Below, piece after piece: positions 36,062 to 44,089 of a stretch of 64,000 nucleotides of DNA (positions are counted from its first letter, which is position 1; each line of letters begins with the position of its first letter). Origin of the DNA: Kibdelosporangium banguiense (lineage in GTDB: Bacteria > Actinomycetota > Actinomycetes > Mycobacteriales > Pseudonocardiaceae). Made by a program: the position numbers and the translations under genes. The stretch covers positions 5,469,203-5,533,202 of the forward strand of contig NZ_JAGINW010000001.1 in NCBI RefSeq assembly GCF_017876405.1. The letters run 5' to 3'. Below the pieces are notes generated by a model that was not told where the DNA came from, ran no database searches, and worked only from the letters and a program-made list of their open reading frames with translations.

Positions 36062-36657
36062 ACGTCGGATCGGCAGCAGGCGGTGGCCGCTTCGCGATGG
36101 TCTCGACCATCGCGGGCGGCGCCGCCGTCGTCAGCCTCGGTGCCTTCCTGACCGGTTACCTCCAGGCGATGGCCCTCGAGCTGGGCTCCGCTGTCCTCCT
36201 GCTCGCTCCGCTGCTCATGATCGAGCGGCTGCTGGGTGTGCGGATCGGGCAAGGCGTCCAGGACGGGGTCGCGGAGGCGTTGAACGGGACGGCCTCCAGC
36301 CCGGACAGCGATGACGCACAACAGGTCCGGGACTCGTTGCTCAGACGGCTTTCCGGGGACTGGAACCTGGTCCGCGCGATGAAAGGGCCGTTCGACTTCG
36401 TCGCCGAGGGGCACGGCGAACGGGTCGCGATCGCCGTGCGGCACACGTCCTTCCCACTGGACTCAGCAACGGTCTCGCGGCTGCACACCGAGGCCAGACG
36501 GCGTGAGATACCCAAACTGGTTGTTGTCACCCTGACCGAGCCGACCGACCTCGCGCGGGTGCTGGCCCGCCGGACACCCGGGCTGCGCCTGGTCACCGAC
36601 CTGGACCTCGGATCGGACAAGGACATCAGTGCCGCACTTGGGCTGGCCGGCCGATGA
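36058..36657 (+). CDS. Membrane protein with degenerate restriction-nuclease-like domain
   Basis: ATG 36058 gives 199 residues. Two membrane helices lie at about 12-58 (STIAGGAAVVSLGAFLTGYL; ALELGSAVLLLAPLLMI). The rest contains FDFVAEGHGERVAIAVRHT, LHTEARRREIPKLVVVTL and LRLVTDLDL, a layout like Mrr/NERD-type nuclease folds. The usual (E/Q)xK is replaced by VRH, so catalysis is unlikely. The position inside a two-component operon suggests a signalling role. The fold assignment is tentative. Confidence 0.7.
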   Translation: MNVGSAAGGGRFAMVSTIAGGAAVVSLGAFLTGYLQAMALELGSAVLLLAPLLMIERLLGVRIGQGVQDGVAEALNGTASSPDSDDAQQVRDSLLRRLSGDWNLVRAMKGPFDFVAEGHGERVAIAVRHTSFPLDSATVSRLHTEARRREIPKLVVVTLTEPTDLARVLARRTPGLRLVTDLDLGSDKDISAALGLAGR

Positions 36658-37220
36658 GGTGCGCCGTGGCTGCCGTCGACGACCACCCGGTGGCCCTGCA
36701 CAACCTGAGGCAGATGCTGCAAGAGTCACCGCACAACATCGAACTGGTCGCGTCGGCCGGTAGCGTCGCGGCGCTGCTGGCCGGACCAGGCCGGCATGCC
36801 GACGTGGTGTTGCTCGACCTGCTGCTGCCGGAAGAACCGGATGTGGTGGCCAACATCGGCCGGCTCCAGGCGGCCGGCCCACGGGTCGTCATCTTCACGT
36901 CCGACTCCCGGCCTGCGGTGGTCCGGTCCGCGATCGAAGCCGGGGCACTGGCGCTGGTGCTCAAAGGCGATCCGGAGTCACGGATGACAGAGGCCATCCT
37001 GACGGCACAAACCGGCGAGTTCTCCGTCTCCAGCCGATTGGCGCACGCGATCGTGACCGACCCAGCCGTGGCAACCCGGCTGTCAGCCGACGAACAGGAA
37101 GTACTGACAATGGTCGCGCACGGCCTGCCACACAAGCTCATCGCCAGACGCCTCGGCATCGCCGCGGACATGATCACGCCGCACCTGCGCCGGATCGTCC
37201 GCGGCTACGCGCGGAGATGA
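36654..37220 (+). CDS. Second response regulator, atypical HTH
   Basis: ATG 36654, overlapping the previous stop, gives 188 residues. The receiver has DD at 9-10 and phospho-acceptor D55 (LLDLLLP). It is a paralogue of the regulator at 31976, sharing DDHP, PEEPDVVANI-type and LKGDPE segments. The C-terminus (LSADEQEVLTMVAHG; KLIARRLGIAADMITPHLRR) is a divergent LuxR-like HTH, truncated compared with its sister. It closes the operon. It may compete for the same kinase. Confidence 0.88.
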   Translation: MRCAVAAVDDHPVALHNLRQMLQESPHNIELVASAGSVAALLAGPGRHADVVLLDLLLPEEPDVVANIGRLQAAGPRVVIFTSDSRPAVVRSAIEAGALALVLKGDPESRMTEAILTAQTGEFSVSSRLAHAIVTDPAVATRLSADEQEVLTMVAHGLPHKLIARRLGIAADMITPHLRRIVRGYARR

Positions 37221-37240
37221 GACGCAAACCCTGGCTCGGG

Positions 37241-37837
37241 TCAAGGGGCCTGGTCGACGGCGAATGTGCGCCGGACGGTGTAGTTGAGGCGTTTCGGAGT
37301 CTTGGCGTGATGGATGAACACCCTGGCAAGCAGTCGGCTGAACGGCCCGACTGGGATGTGGTACTCGAACGCGCCCCACACGTGGATCAGAACCGCTTCG
37401 CCGGGTATCGCGAGTGGCTTGCGGTACATCTGCGTGACGCCTGGCTGTATGAAGGCGCGCGGCCAATTGGGCGCGAACAGGAAAGCGCCGTTGCCAAGAA
37501 TCGGTTGAAATGCCGGTCCGGGTGACGCCTGCGGCTGGACGAGATGACCGAAGGCCGGTTCGATGCCGTCCCGGCTCACCCCGGCCCCGTCGTCGGCCGA
37601 GTACCGGACTCGCCCCTGGACATTGACGACATGACCGACTCCAGGGCCGACGTTCCTGACGGTCAGCACGATGTCACCGACCTTACGCACGGCGTCCATC
37701 CGCAGCAGGATGAAGTCGACATCGAACTCGATACACGGATAGATGGCCCGTCGAAGCACGAATTGCACATATCCGCCGACAAGTGCGGTCACGGTCGCGA
37801 CCGCGGCAATAACTGGGCCAAGCTCGTTCCATCGCAT
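37241..37837 (-). CDS. Membrane-anchored hypothetical protein
   Basis: ATG 37837 gives 198 residues. One N-terminal membrane helix (LGPVIAAVATVTALVGGYVQF) is followed by a beta-rich domain with IVLTVRNVGPGVGHVVNVQG, similar in style to small Ig-like extracellular or periplasmic modules. No family was recognised. It converges on the second response regulator. Confidence 0.6.
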   Translation of the reverse strand: MRWNELGPVIAAVATVTALVGGYVQFVLRRAIYPCIEFDVDFILLRMDAVRKVGDIVLTVRNVGPGVGHVVNVQGRVRYSADDGAGVSRDGIEPAFGHLVQPQASPGPAFQPILGNGAFLFAPNWPRAFIQPGVTQMYRKPLAIPGEAVLIHVWGAFEYHIPVGPFSRLLARVFIHHAKTPKRLNYTVRRTFAVDQAP

Positions 37838-38034
37838 CACATACCCGCCCTTGTGCCGCGAGCGGCATTCAGGCCCAGACCTGTTCGGCCGGCGTTCTGA
37901 CGCAACGATGTCGCGCGGAGAACAGCCGGCGTTACCTTTCCCAGCTTGACGTGCGCAAACGGGACGGAGGCCAGCTGATCGTGTACTGACTTGGCGTAGG
38001 TCCTCAACTAAACCGCGGGGTAAGCCGTCACCTG

Positions 38035-39747
38035 ATGGCGAGCTTGTTTCCTCACGGAAGGACCTCCCGGTTGTTGCTCTCCACGAGCCGGCTAAGCAGC
38101 ACGACCTCGGATGACGCGCGTTCGCCGGGCCGGTCGGACTGGCTGCGGCGGCATCGGCGGTGGTTGTTCGCGCTCGTGGTCGTCGTGCTGCTCGCCCAGA
38201 TGGCGATCGCGATGATCACGACGGCTGTGCAGCAGACCCCGACCATCGACGAGCCGGTCTACGTGGGCACGGCAGTGGTCTACCTGGAGCAACACAGCCT
38301 GCGGTACAACCCGGAGCATCCACCGCTGGGCAAGCTGATCATCGCGGCCGGGCTGGCCTTCGCCGACGCGCACCTCGACCCGGCTTTCGTGGGCGACCAG
38401 ACGCAGCTCGGGCGGCATGTGCTCTACGAGTCAGGCAACGATCCGGGGCGGCTGATGCTGCTGGCACGGCTGCCGATGATCGTGCTCACGCTGCTGTTCG
38501 GGCTGGTCGTCTTCATGTTCGCCCGTGATCTGGTCGGTCCGGTCGGTGGGTTGGTGGCGCTCGCGCTGTACACGTTCTCGCCTGACCTCATCGCGCACGG
38601 ATCGCTGGCCACGCTCGACGTGCCCGCGGCCGGTTTCCTGCTGACGACGGCCTGGCTGCTGTGGCGGGCCCGGCGCCGCCCGGCTCTGTACCTGCCCCTC
38701 GCCGGGCTTGCCCTCGGCGCGGCCCTGGCCACGAAAATGAGCACGCTGGCCGCGGTTCCGGTGCTGCTGCTTCTGGTCGTGCTGTCCGTGCGTACGCGTG
38801 ACCTTGGCCCGGACAGGGCTGCCCGGATCCTTAAACTTGGAGCGGCGGCGGCTGGGGTGGCGCTGATCGCGGTCGCCGTGGTGTGGGTCTCCTACCTTGT
38901 CGTCGACCTGCGGCTGCGCTGGGAGACGCCGTCGAGCCTGCCGGCTGCCCATGGCCTGCGCACGCTTGTCGACTGGCTGCCGTTCCCCGAGCCCTACCGC
39001 GACGGGATGCGCGTCCAGTTCGCCATCGAGGACGGCGGATGGGGAGGCTTCCTGTTCGGCCGGCACTACCTCGGTTCGCTGTGGTACTACCTACCGGCCG
39101 CGCTGCTGGTGAAGACACCGCTGGGCATGCTGGTGCTCTGGCTGGCCGGTGCCGCCGTGACGGTCGCGGTCCCCCGGTTGCGTCCCGCGGCCCTCTACAT
39201 ACTCGCCCCCACAGTAATTCTGCTGGCCGCGGCCATGACCAGCGAACGCAACCTCGGCGTCCGGTACGCGATCTTCATCCCGATGTTTCTAGCGGTCGCA
39301 GTAGCCGGCGTGGTCGCCGTACGCCGGCGCTGGGCCCACATCGCCACCGTGGTCCTGGTCATCTTCGCCGCAGTCAGCTCGCTTCGAACATTCCCGTACT
39401 ACCTGCCCTACTCCAACGAAGCATTCGGCGGACCGGCAGAAACCCATCTGCGCCTGCACGACTCGAACGTCGACTGGGGCCAGGACCTGGGCCGCCTGGC
39501 AGACCATCTGAAGCAGCGTTACCCCAACGAGCAGATCTGGCTCATCTACAAGGGCAGCGGCGTGCCATCCCACTACGGAATCAACGCCGCCGACCCCCTC
39601 AAAGTGCCCCCGGACCAGGTCCGCGGACTGCTCGTGATCTCGGATTCCTCGATCGCCAAGGCCAACGACAGCCTGAAGGCGTTGATCGCCGCCGGCATAC
39701 CGATCGACGAGGTCGGCCACTCCATCACCATCTACCGCCGCCCATAG
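38035..39747 (+). CDS. GT39/PMT-type membrane glycosyltransferase
   Basis: This 570-residue protein has about 11-12 membrane helices. The first outer loop contains TIDEPVYVGTAVVYL, in which DE is the catalytic acidic pair position of GT-C enzymes, and NPEHPPLGK, the conserved HPPL motif. A soluble C-terminal part contains SNVDWGQDLGRLA. Such enzymes transfer sugars from lipid carriers to proteins or lipids at the outer membrane face. Substrate is unknown. It stands alone between unrelated genes. Confidence 0.85.
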   Translation: MASLFPHGRTSRLLLSTSRLSSTTSDDARSPGRSDWLRRHRRWLFALVVVVLLAQMAIAMITTAVQQTPTIDEPVYVGTAVVYLEQHSLRYNPEHPPLGKLIIAAGLAFADAHLDPAFVGDQTQLGRHVLYESGNDPGRLMLLARLPMIVLTLLFGLVVFMFARDLVGPVGGLVALALYTFSPDLIAHGSLATLDVPAAGFLLTTAWLLWRARRRPALYLPLAGLALGAALATKMSTLAAVPVLLLLVVLSVRTRDLGPDRAARILKLGAAAAGVALIAVAVVWVSYLVVDLRLRWETPSSLPAAHGLRTLVDWLPFPEPYRDGMRVQFAIEDGGWGGFLFGRHYLGSLWYYLPAALLVKTPLGMLVLWLAGAAVTVAVPRLRPAALYILAPTVILLAAAMTSERNLGVRYAIFIPMFLAVAVAGVVAVRRRWAHIATVVLVIFAAVSSLRTFPYYLPYSNEAFGGPAETHLRLHDSNVDWGQDLGRLADHLKQRYPNEQIWLIYKGSGVPSHYGINAADPLKVPPDQVRGLLVISDSSIAKANDSLKALIAAGIPIDEVGHSITIYRRP

Positions 39748-39838
39748 CCGAACAGGCCAGGCTCGGCCGCACCGAAATTGTCAGACCCCCTCGCTAACGT
39801 CATCTCCATTGGGTTTCCGGGTCTGGAGGGGGATGACG

Positions 39839-41257
39839 ATGACTGCTACCACGACTTACTTGGAGCTGTCGGAGGCTAGCGCGCACAAGTTCTACGAGGT
39901 GTGCGTGCAAGGGGCGACTGTCACCATCAGCTATGGGCGCATCGGTGAGACCGGCACGATCCGTACGACGACATATCCCGACGTTGCCAAGGCCGCGCAG
40001 ACGGCGAAGAAGAAGATCGACGAGAAGGTCCGGAAAGGCTATGCACCGGCAGTGAAAGGAGTGCGCCAGCGCCGCCCTGTTACTCGCCGCCAGATCACCA
40101 GTACCCGTTCCACCGCTCTTCAGGCGCCTGTGTTGTGGCGCTTCAACTCCGGTGGGCCGGCGTTCGGCATTTTCATCGGTGCGGACGAGGCCTGGGTGGG
40201 CAACGAAAACGGTGATGTCTATACCGTCACTCACGACGGCACGGTCACCGGTCGGTTCGGCTTACCGGATGGTGTGAAGTGCATCGTGGCCGACGACTAC
40301 TGGATCTATGCGGGATGCGACGACGGCCGCGTGTACGACCTGGGCGGCAAAGTCCCGCGCGTGGCCTACGAGATCGCCAGCGACGTCGACATCTACTGGC
40401 TGGACATCCATGACGGCGTTCTCGGTGTCTCCGACCGTGAAGGCGGTATCACCACGGTCGACCACGAGGACGAGTTCAAGTGGTCGCGTCGCAGCACTGG
40501 CGACGGCGCGTGGATGGTCCGCTGTGCCGACGAAGGCGTGTTCCACGGGCACTCGCGTGGTGTCACGCACTACGCGTCTCGTAGCGGGGATCCGTTGTGG
40601 CATACCAACACTGTTGGCGGTGTGCTGTTCGGTTGGCAGGAGACCACTGAGGTGTTCGCGGGTACGGCCAACGGCTGGGTACACCGCCTGGCCAAGTCCA
40701 CCGGTGCCGAGATCGCCCGCTACCGCTGCGACGCCGCGGTGTTCTCCTGCGCCACCTCGCCCGGGGGTGAGTACGTGTTCGCGGGCGACAACCACTCGTC
40801 GGTCTACTGTTTCGCCGCAGACGGCACCCGGCTGTGGAAGCTGGCCACGGGTTGCGGTTCCGCGTTCTCGATGCAGTACCGCGACGAGCGTCTCTACGTC
40901 GTCACCACTGATGGTTCGTTGGCATGTATCGACGCCAGTGCGGCCGCCATCCACGGTGCCGAACAGGGCGCTGTCCCGCAGCCACGCGACATCAAGGCCG
41001 ACGGCTGGCGCCGCGTCGAGGCCTCCGCTGTTGTGGAAACCGTTGCCGTGTCCGGAAACGGTGTTGTCGTCGAGTGTGTGCAGGAGGCGGGCCGGTTGCG
41101 CGTGCACGTGGTGTCCGACGGGTATGACCGGACGCGGGCCGTGCAGTTCCCGAAGGACATTCGTGTGCCTGGTGCGCGATACGTCGTGGCTGAGATCCAC
41201 ACTTCGGTGAATGGTGGTTTCTACCGGGCACGCGGGGAGATCAAACGCCTGCTTTGA
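39839..41257 (+). CDS. WGR domain/beta-propeller protein
   Basis: ATG 39839 is nine bases after GGAGG and gives 472 residues; ATG 39833 is too close to that site. Residues 1-80 form a WGR domain (YLELSEASAHKFYEV; SYGRIGETGTI; IDEKVRKGY). The remainder is a WD40/PQQ-like propeller with repeated blades (VGNENGDVYTV, AGCDDGRVYDL, AGTANGWVHRL, AGDNHSSVYCF). WGR domains occur in PARP and in bacterial DNA-linked proteins. Here the propeller is a binding scaffold of unknown target. Confidence 0.88.
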   Translation: MTATTTYLELSEASAHKFYEVCVQGATVTISYGRIGETGTIRTTTYPDVAKAAQTAKKKIDEKVRKGYAPAVKGVRQRRPVTRRQITSTRSTALQAPVLWRFNSGGPAFGIFIGADEAWVGNENGDVYTVTHDGTVTGRFGLPDGVKCIVADDYWIYAGCDDGRVYDLGGKVPRVAYEIASDVDIYWLDIHDGVLGVSDREGGITTVDHEDEFKWSRRSTGDGAWMVRCADEGVFHGHSRGVTHYASRSGDPLWHTNTVGGVLFGWQETTEVFAGTANGWVHRLAKSTGAEIARYRCDAAVFSCATSPGGEYVFAGDNHSSVYCFAADGTRLWKLATGCGSAFSMQYRDERLYVVTTDGSLACIDASAAAIHGAEQGAVPQPRDIKADGWRRVEASAVVETVAVSGNGVVVECVQEAGRLRVHVVSDGYDRTRAVQFPKDIRVPGARYVVAEIHTSVNGGFYRARGEIKRLL

Positions 41258-41381
41258 GACGACTCAGCCAATTGGTTCCCGAACTGCGGCACATAGTGGT
41301 GAGTCGCTAACGAAACCGGGCCGGTTCCGGACTATCGGGTAAGGGGTGTCTATAGCTCATCAGTCCACTTCGGGGGGTGGA

Positions 41382-42728
41382 ATGGATCATCACGAAATGC
41401 GGGCGTGGCTTCTCGCGCCCGGTGATCCGTCGCGTTGGAAAGTAGCGAGCGACGTTCTCGGATCGCGTGGCCTTGATGTCGTCGCGGAAGCGAGCGGCGA
41501 TTGTCCCGGTGTTCTGATCACGCGTGCCTGCGGACGTCTGCCCGGAATGATCGCGGAATTGTCGGACAACGGACGCGTTCGCGTGGTCGTGGTCGTCGTC
41601 GGGGAACCGGTGGCCGATCCGTGGGAACTGCTCGGCGCCGGGGCGTCCGACGTGCTGCCGTGGAGCACCAACGGAGTCGAGACGATGCACACGGTGGCGG
41701 CGCGGATCCAGCGGTGGTTCCAAGTGGACCGGCTGGCCAGGGCGGGCCCGGTCACCAGCAGGATGGTCGGGCGGAGCCCGGCCTGGATGTCGGCGCTGCG
41801 GTGGCTGGTGGAGGTCGCCCGGTACTCCGATGCCTCGGTGCTCGTGGCGGGGGAGAGCGGTACCGGCAAGGAGCTCGCCGCCCGGCTGATCCACGCGCTG
41901 GATCCGCAGCGCGCCAAGGGAAAGTTCGTTGTCGTCGACTGCACCACGATCATGGAGTCGCTGTCCGGCCCGGAGTTGTTCGGGCACGAGCGTGGTGCTT
42001 TCACCGGCGCCCACATCGCGCGGCGCGGGGCGTTCGGTGAAGCTGACGGTGGTGTGCTGTTCCTCGACGAGATCGGCGAGCTGCCACCGTCACTGCAACC
42101 GGAGCTGCTGCGTGTCCTGCAGGAACGTGCGTTCAAGGCCATCGGCTCCCAGAAATGGGAGCGCACGGACTTCCGGCTCGTCTGCGCCACCAACCAGGAC
42201 CTAAGCGCCTTGGAGAGAGCCGGGCGGTTCCGGCGCGACCTGCTTTTCCGGCTGTCGGCGGCGACCGTGCGCCTGCCGTCGCTGCGGGAACGGATCGACG
42301 ACATCCCCTTGCTCGCCAGGCACTTCCTCAGACAGCTGGTGGCCGATCCCACGCCCGGCCTGGATCCGGCGGTCGAGCGGTTCCTGCTGTCGCGGGCGTA
42401 TCCGGGCAATGTCCGGGAGTTGCGTCAGCTCGTCACCCAGATCGCGATCCGGCACGTCGGCGGGCCGCTGATCACGGCGGGCATGCTGCCGGACGAGGAG
42501 CGAGTCGCCGAGTTGTGCCCCGCGCCTCGCACGGAAGGGCTGGCCGAGTCCGTGCGCCAAGCCCTGGAGGACGGGCTGGACCTGCGCACGCTGAAGTCCA
42601 CGGTCGCCGATCTCGCGGTCAGCACGGCGTTGACCGCGACGGGCGGCAACGTGATCCAGGCAGCCAAACGGCTCGGCGTGACCGCTCGTGCGGTCCAGCT
42701 GCGCCGTGCCGGCGAACAAACCCGGTGA
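41382..42728 (+). CDS. Sigma-54 enhancer-binding protein (GAFTGA AAA+ activator)
   Basis: ATG 41382, preceded by GGGGGGTGGA, gives 448 residues; GTG 41346 would add 12. Residues 1-125 resemble a receiver-like fold without a clear phospho site. The AAA+ core has Walker A GESGTGKE (157-164) and an intact GAFTGA loop at 205-210, the element that contacts sigma-54, then VLFLDEIGELP (Walker B), the RRDLLFRL arginine-finger region and YPGNVREL. The C-terminus has a Fis-type HTH (ALTATGGNVIQAAKRLGVTARAV). It overlaps the rpoN-like gene by four bases, so the pair is one unit. Confidence 0.92.
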   Translation: MDHHEMRAWLLAPGDPSRWKVASDVLGSRGLDVVAEASGDCPGVLITRACGRLPGMIAELSDNGRVRVVVVVVGEPVADPWELLGAGASDVLPWSTNGVETMHTVAARIQRWFQVDRLARAGPVTSRMVGRSPAWMSALRWLVEVARYSDASVLVAGESGTGKELAARLIHALDPQRAKGKFVVVDCTTIMESLSGPELFGHERGAFTGAHIARRGAFGEADGGVLFLDEIGELPPSLQPELLRVLQERAFKAIGSQKWERTDFRLVCATNQDLSALERAGRFRRDLLFRLSAATVRLPSLRERIDDIPLLARHFLRQLVADPTPGLDPAVERFLLSRAYPGNVRELRQLVTQIAIRHVGGPLITAGMLPDEERVAELCPAPRTEGLAESVRQALEDGLDLRTLKSTVADLAVSTALTATGGNVIQAAKRLGVTARAVQLRRAGEQTR

Positions 42729-43963
42729 CGCTGGAATTCGTTCCCCGGCTGGAAATCCGCGCACAGGCCAGCGTCTCGGCAATGGTGTCGGCGACCGTCC
42801 TGGCGATGCCCACGCTGCAACTCCACGAAAGCATGCTCACGGAGGCACAACGCAATCCGGCCTTGCTGGTCCGGCAACGACCGGTCTGCCATCGGTGCCT
42901 CCGTGCTCTCGTTGCCGGATCGTGTCCCCGCTGCGGCGGTTCGTCCGCACGTTCTCAGACCGCCGAACCGGTTGCCTCGGTTTCGGCATGGGAACAATTG
43001 CGCAGTGATGCCTTGATGATCGCTCCGCGAGGCTTGGCAGACGTGGTCACTTGGGTGCTGACCGCGTTGGACGACCGGGGATTGCTGCCCGCTGAAGCCA
43101 GAGACGTCTTACAGGCCAATGGAGTCGAGCCGGACAGGCTTGCCCTTGCGGTGCAGGTGCTGCGCGAGGTGGGCCCACCGGGAATAGCCGCCGTGGATCC
43201 AGCCGAGAGCCTGGTCGTGCAACTCGAGTCGGCGCCGCTGGACGCCACCCAGCGTGCGCTGGCCCGGCGGTTGCTGACTGTCCACGCCGGACTGATCGCG
43301 GACGGGGATCTCGCGCGAGCGGCGGAACTCGAAGGCTGTGCGGCAGACGTGATCGAGTCCATGCTCGTGCGCCTGCGACGGCTGCTGCGTCCCTATCCCG
43401 GCCTCGGCGAACCCGGCTTCGACCCGGCTCCGCCGGCACCGCCAGATCTGATCTTCGAGCCGGACGGCGACCGGGTGCGGGCCCGGGTCACCGAGCGGGA
43501 GACTCTGGACCTGGGCCTGGATCCGGGTTATGCCGAAGTCGCGCGGACAGGACCGGCCACGGTTCGCGCCCAGCTCAGGGATGCCGGAGCCACGATCCGC
43601 CGCGTGCACCGCCGCTGGTCGATGTTGCAAGGCCTCGGCGACCTGCTCGCCGACCACCACGCGGACCAGTTGCTCGCCGGGTCGCTCGCCTTCCGGTCGT
43701 TGACGCAGGCCCAGGCGGCGCAACGGCTCACGGTGCACGAATCGACCATCAGCCGTGCGGTCGCGCATCGGTGTGCACGACTGGTGAGCGGGGAAGTCGT
43801 GCCATTGCGCCGGATGTTCGGCGCCAACCACGACGCACGCGCGGCAGTGGCCGAGCTCTCCGCCATCTTGCCCCGCCCGTCCGACCGCATGATCGCCGAG
43901 CTGCTTGCCGAGCGCGGAATCGTGGTCAGCCGTCGCGCCGTCAACAAGTACCGGCGAAGCTGA
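42725..43963 (+). CDS. rpoN: Divergent RNA polymerase sigma-54 factor with zinc-ribbon insert
   Basis: GTG 42725 gives 412 residues, shorter than the usual 450-500. Region I is short (PRLEIRAQASVSAMVSATVL, NPALLV). Where an acidic region II is expected there is a C55-x2-C58-x8-C67-x2-C70 zinc ribbon. The core-binding region has VGPPGIAAVDPAESLVVQLE. The DNA-binding HTH is VHESTISRAV at 337-346, diagnostic for RpoN (canonical HESTVSRA). The C-terminus ends with an RpoN box SRRAVNKYRR at 402-411 (canonical ARRTVAKYRE). It is coupled to a GAFTGA activator and lies 126 bases before a sigma-54 promoter driven operon. Confidence 0.9.
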   Translation: MTLEFVPRLEIRAQASVSAMVSATVLAMPTLQLHESMLTEAQRNPALLVRQRPVCHRCLRALVAGSCPRCGGSSARSQTAEPVASVSAWEQLRSDALMIAPRGLADVVTWVLTALDDRGLLPAEARDVLQANGVEPDRLALAVQVLREVGPPGIAAVDPAESLVVQLESAPLDATQRALARRLLTVHAGLIADGDLARAAELEGCAADVIESMLVRLRRLLRPYPGLGEPGFDPAPPAPPDLIFEPDGDRVRARVTERETLDLGLDPGYAEVARTGPATVRAQLRDAGATIRRVHRRWSMLQGLGDLLADHHADQLLAGSLAFRSLTQAQAAQRLTVHESTISRAVAHRCARLVSGEVVPLRRMFGANHDARAAVAELSAILPRPSDRMIAELLAERGIVVSRRAVNKYRRS

Positions 43964-44034
43964 CTTCCCTCCCAGGGCGAAGCACGCTTCGCCGGCCGGT
44001 CCACCTAACCCCAGGTCGGCGCCTCGTACGCGGG

Positions 44035-44050
44035 TGGCACGGAACTTGCA
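44035..44050 (+). promoter_or_regulatory. Sigma-54 (-24/-12) promoter
   Basis: TGGCACGGAACTTGCA at 44035-44050 matches the consensus TGGCAC-N5-TTGCW exactly. The invariant GG (44036-44037) and GC (44048-44049) have the required 12-base phase. Predicted transcription start is near 44061, about 28 bases before the ATG at 44090. The rpoN-like and activator genes lie directly upstream. Confidence 0.88.
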
Positions 44051-44089
44051 TCTGTTGCCAGTAGAGCCACGACCCAGTGGAGGCGACGA

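Noticed and set aside
39747..39767. GCCGA...TCGGC hairpin after the glycosyltransferase gene
   Set aside because: Five-base stem with a long loop, too weak to call a terminator.
41288..41301. GGCACATAGTGGTG upstream of the activator gene as a possible sigma-54 autoregulatory promoter
   Set aside because: The required GC at the -12 position is TG, so the key contact is missing.
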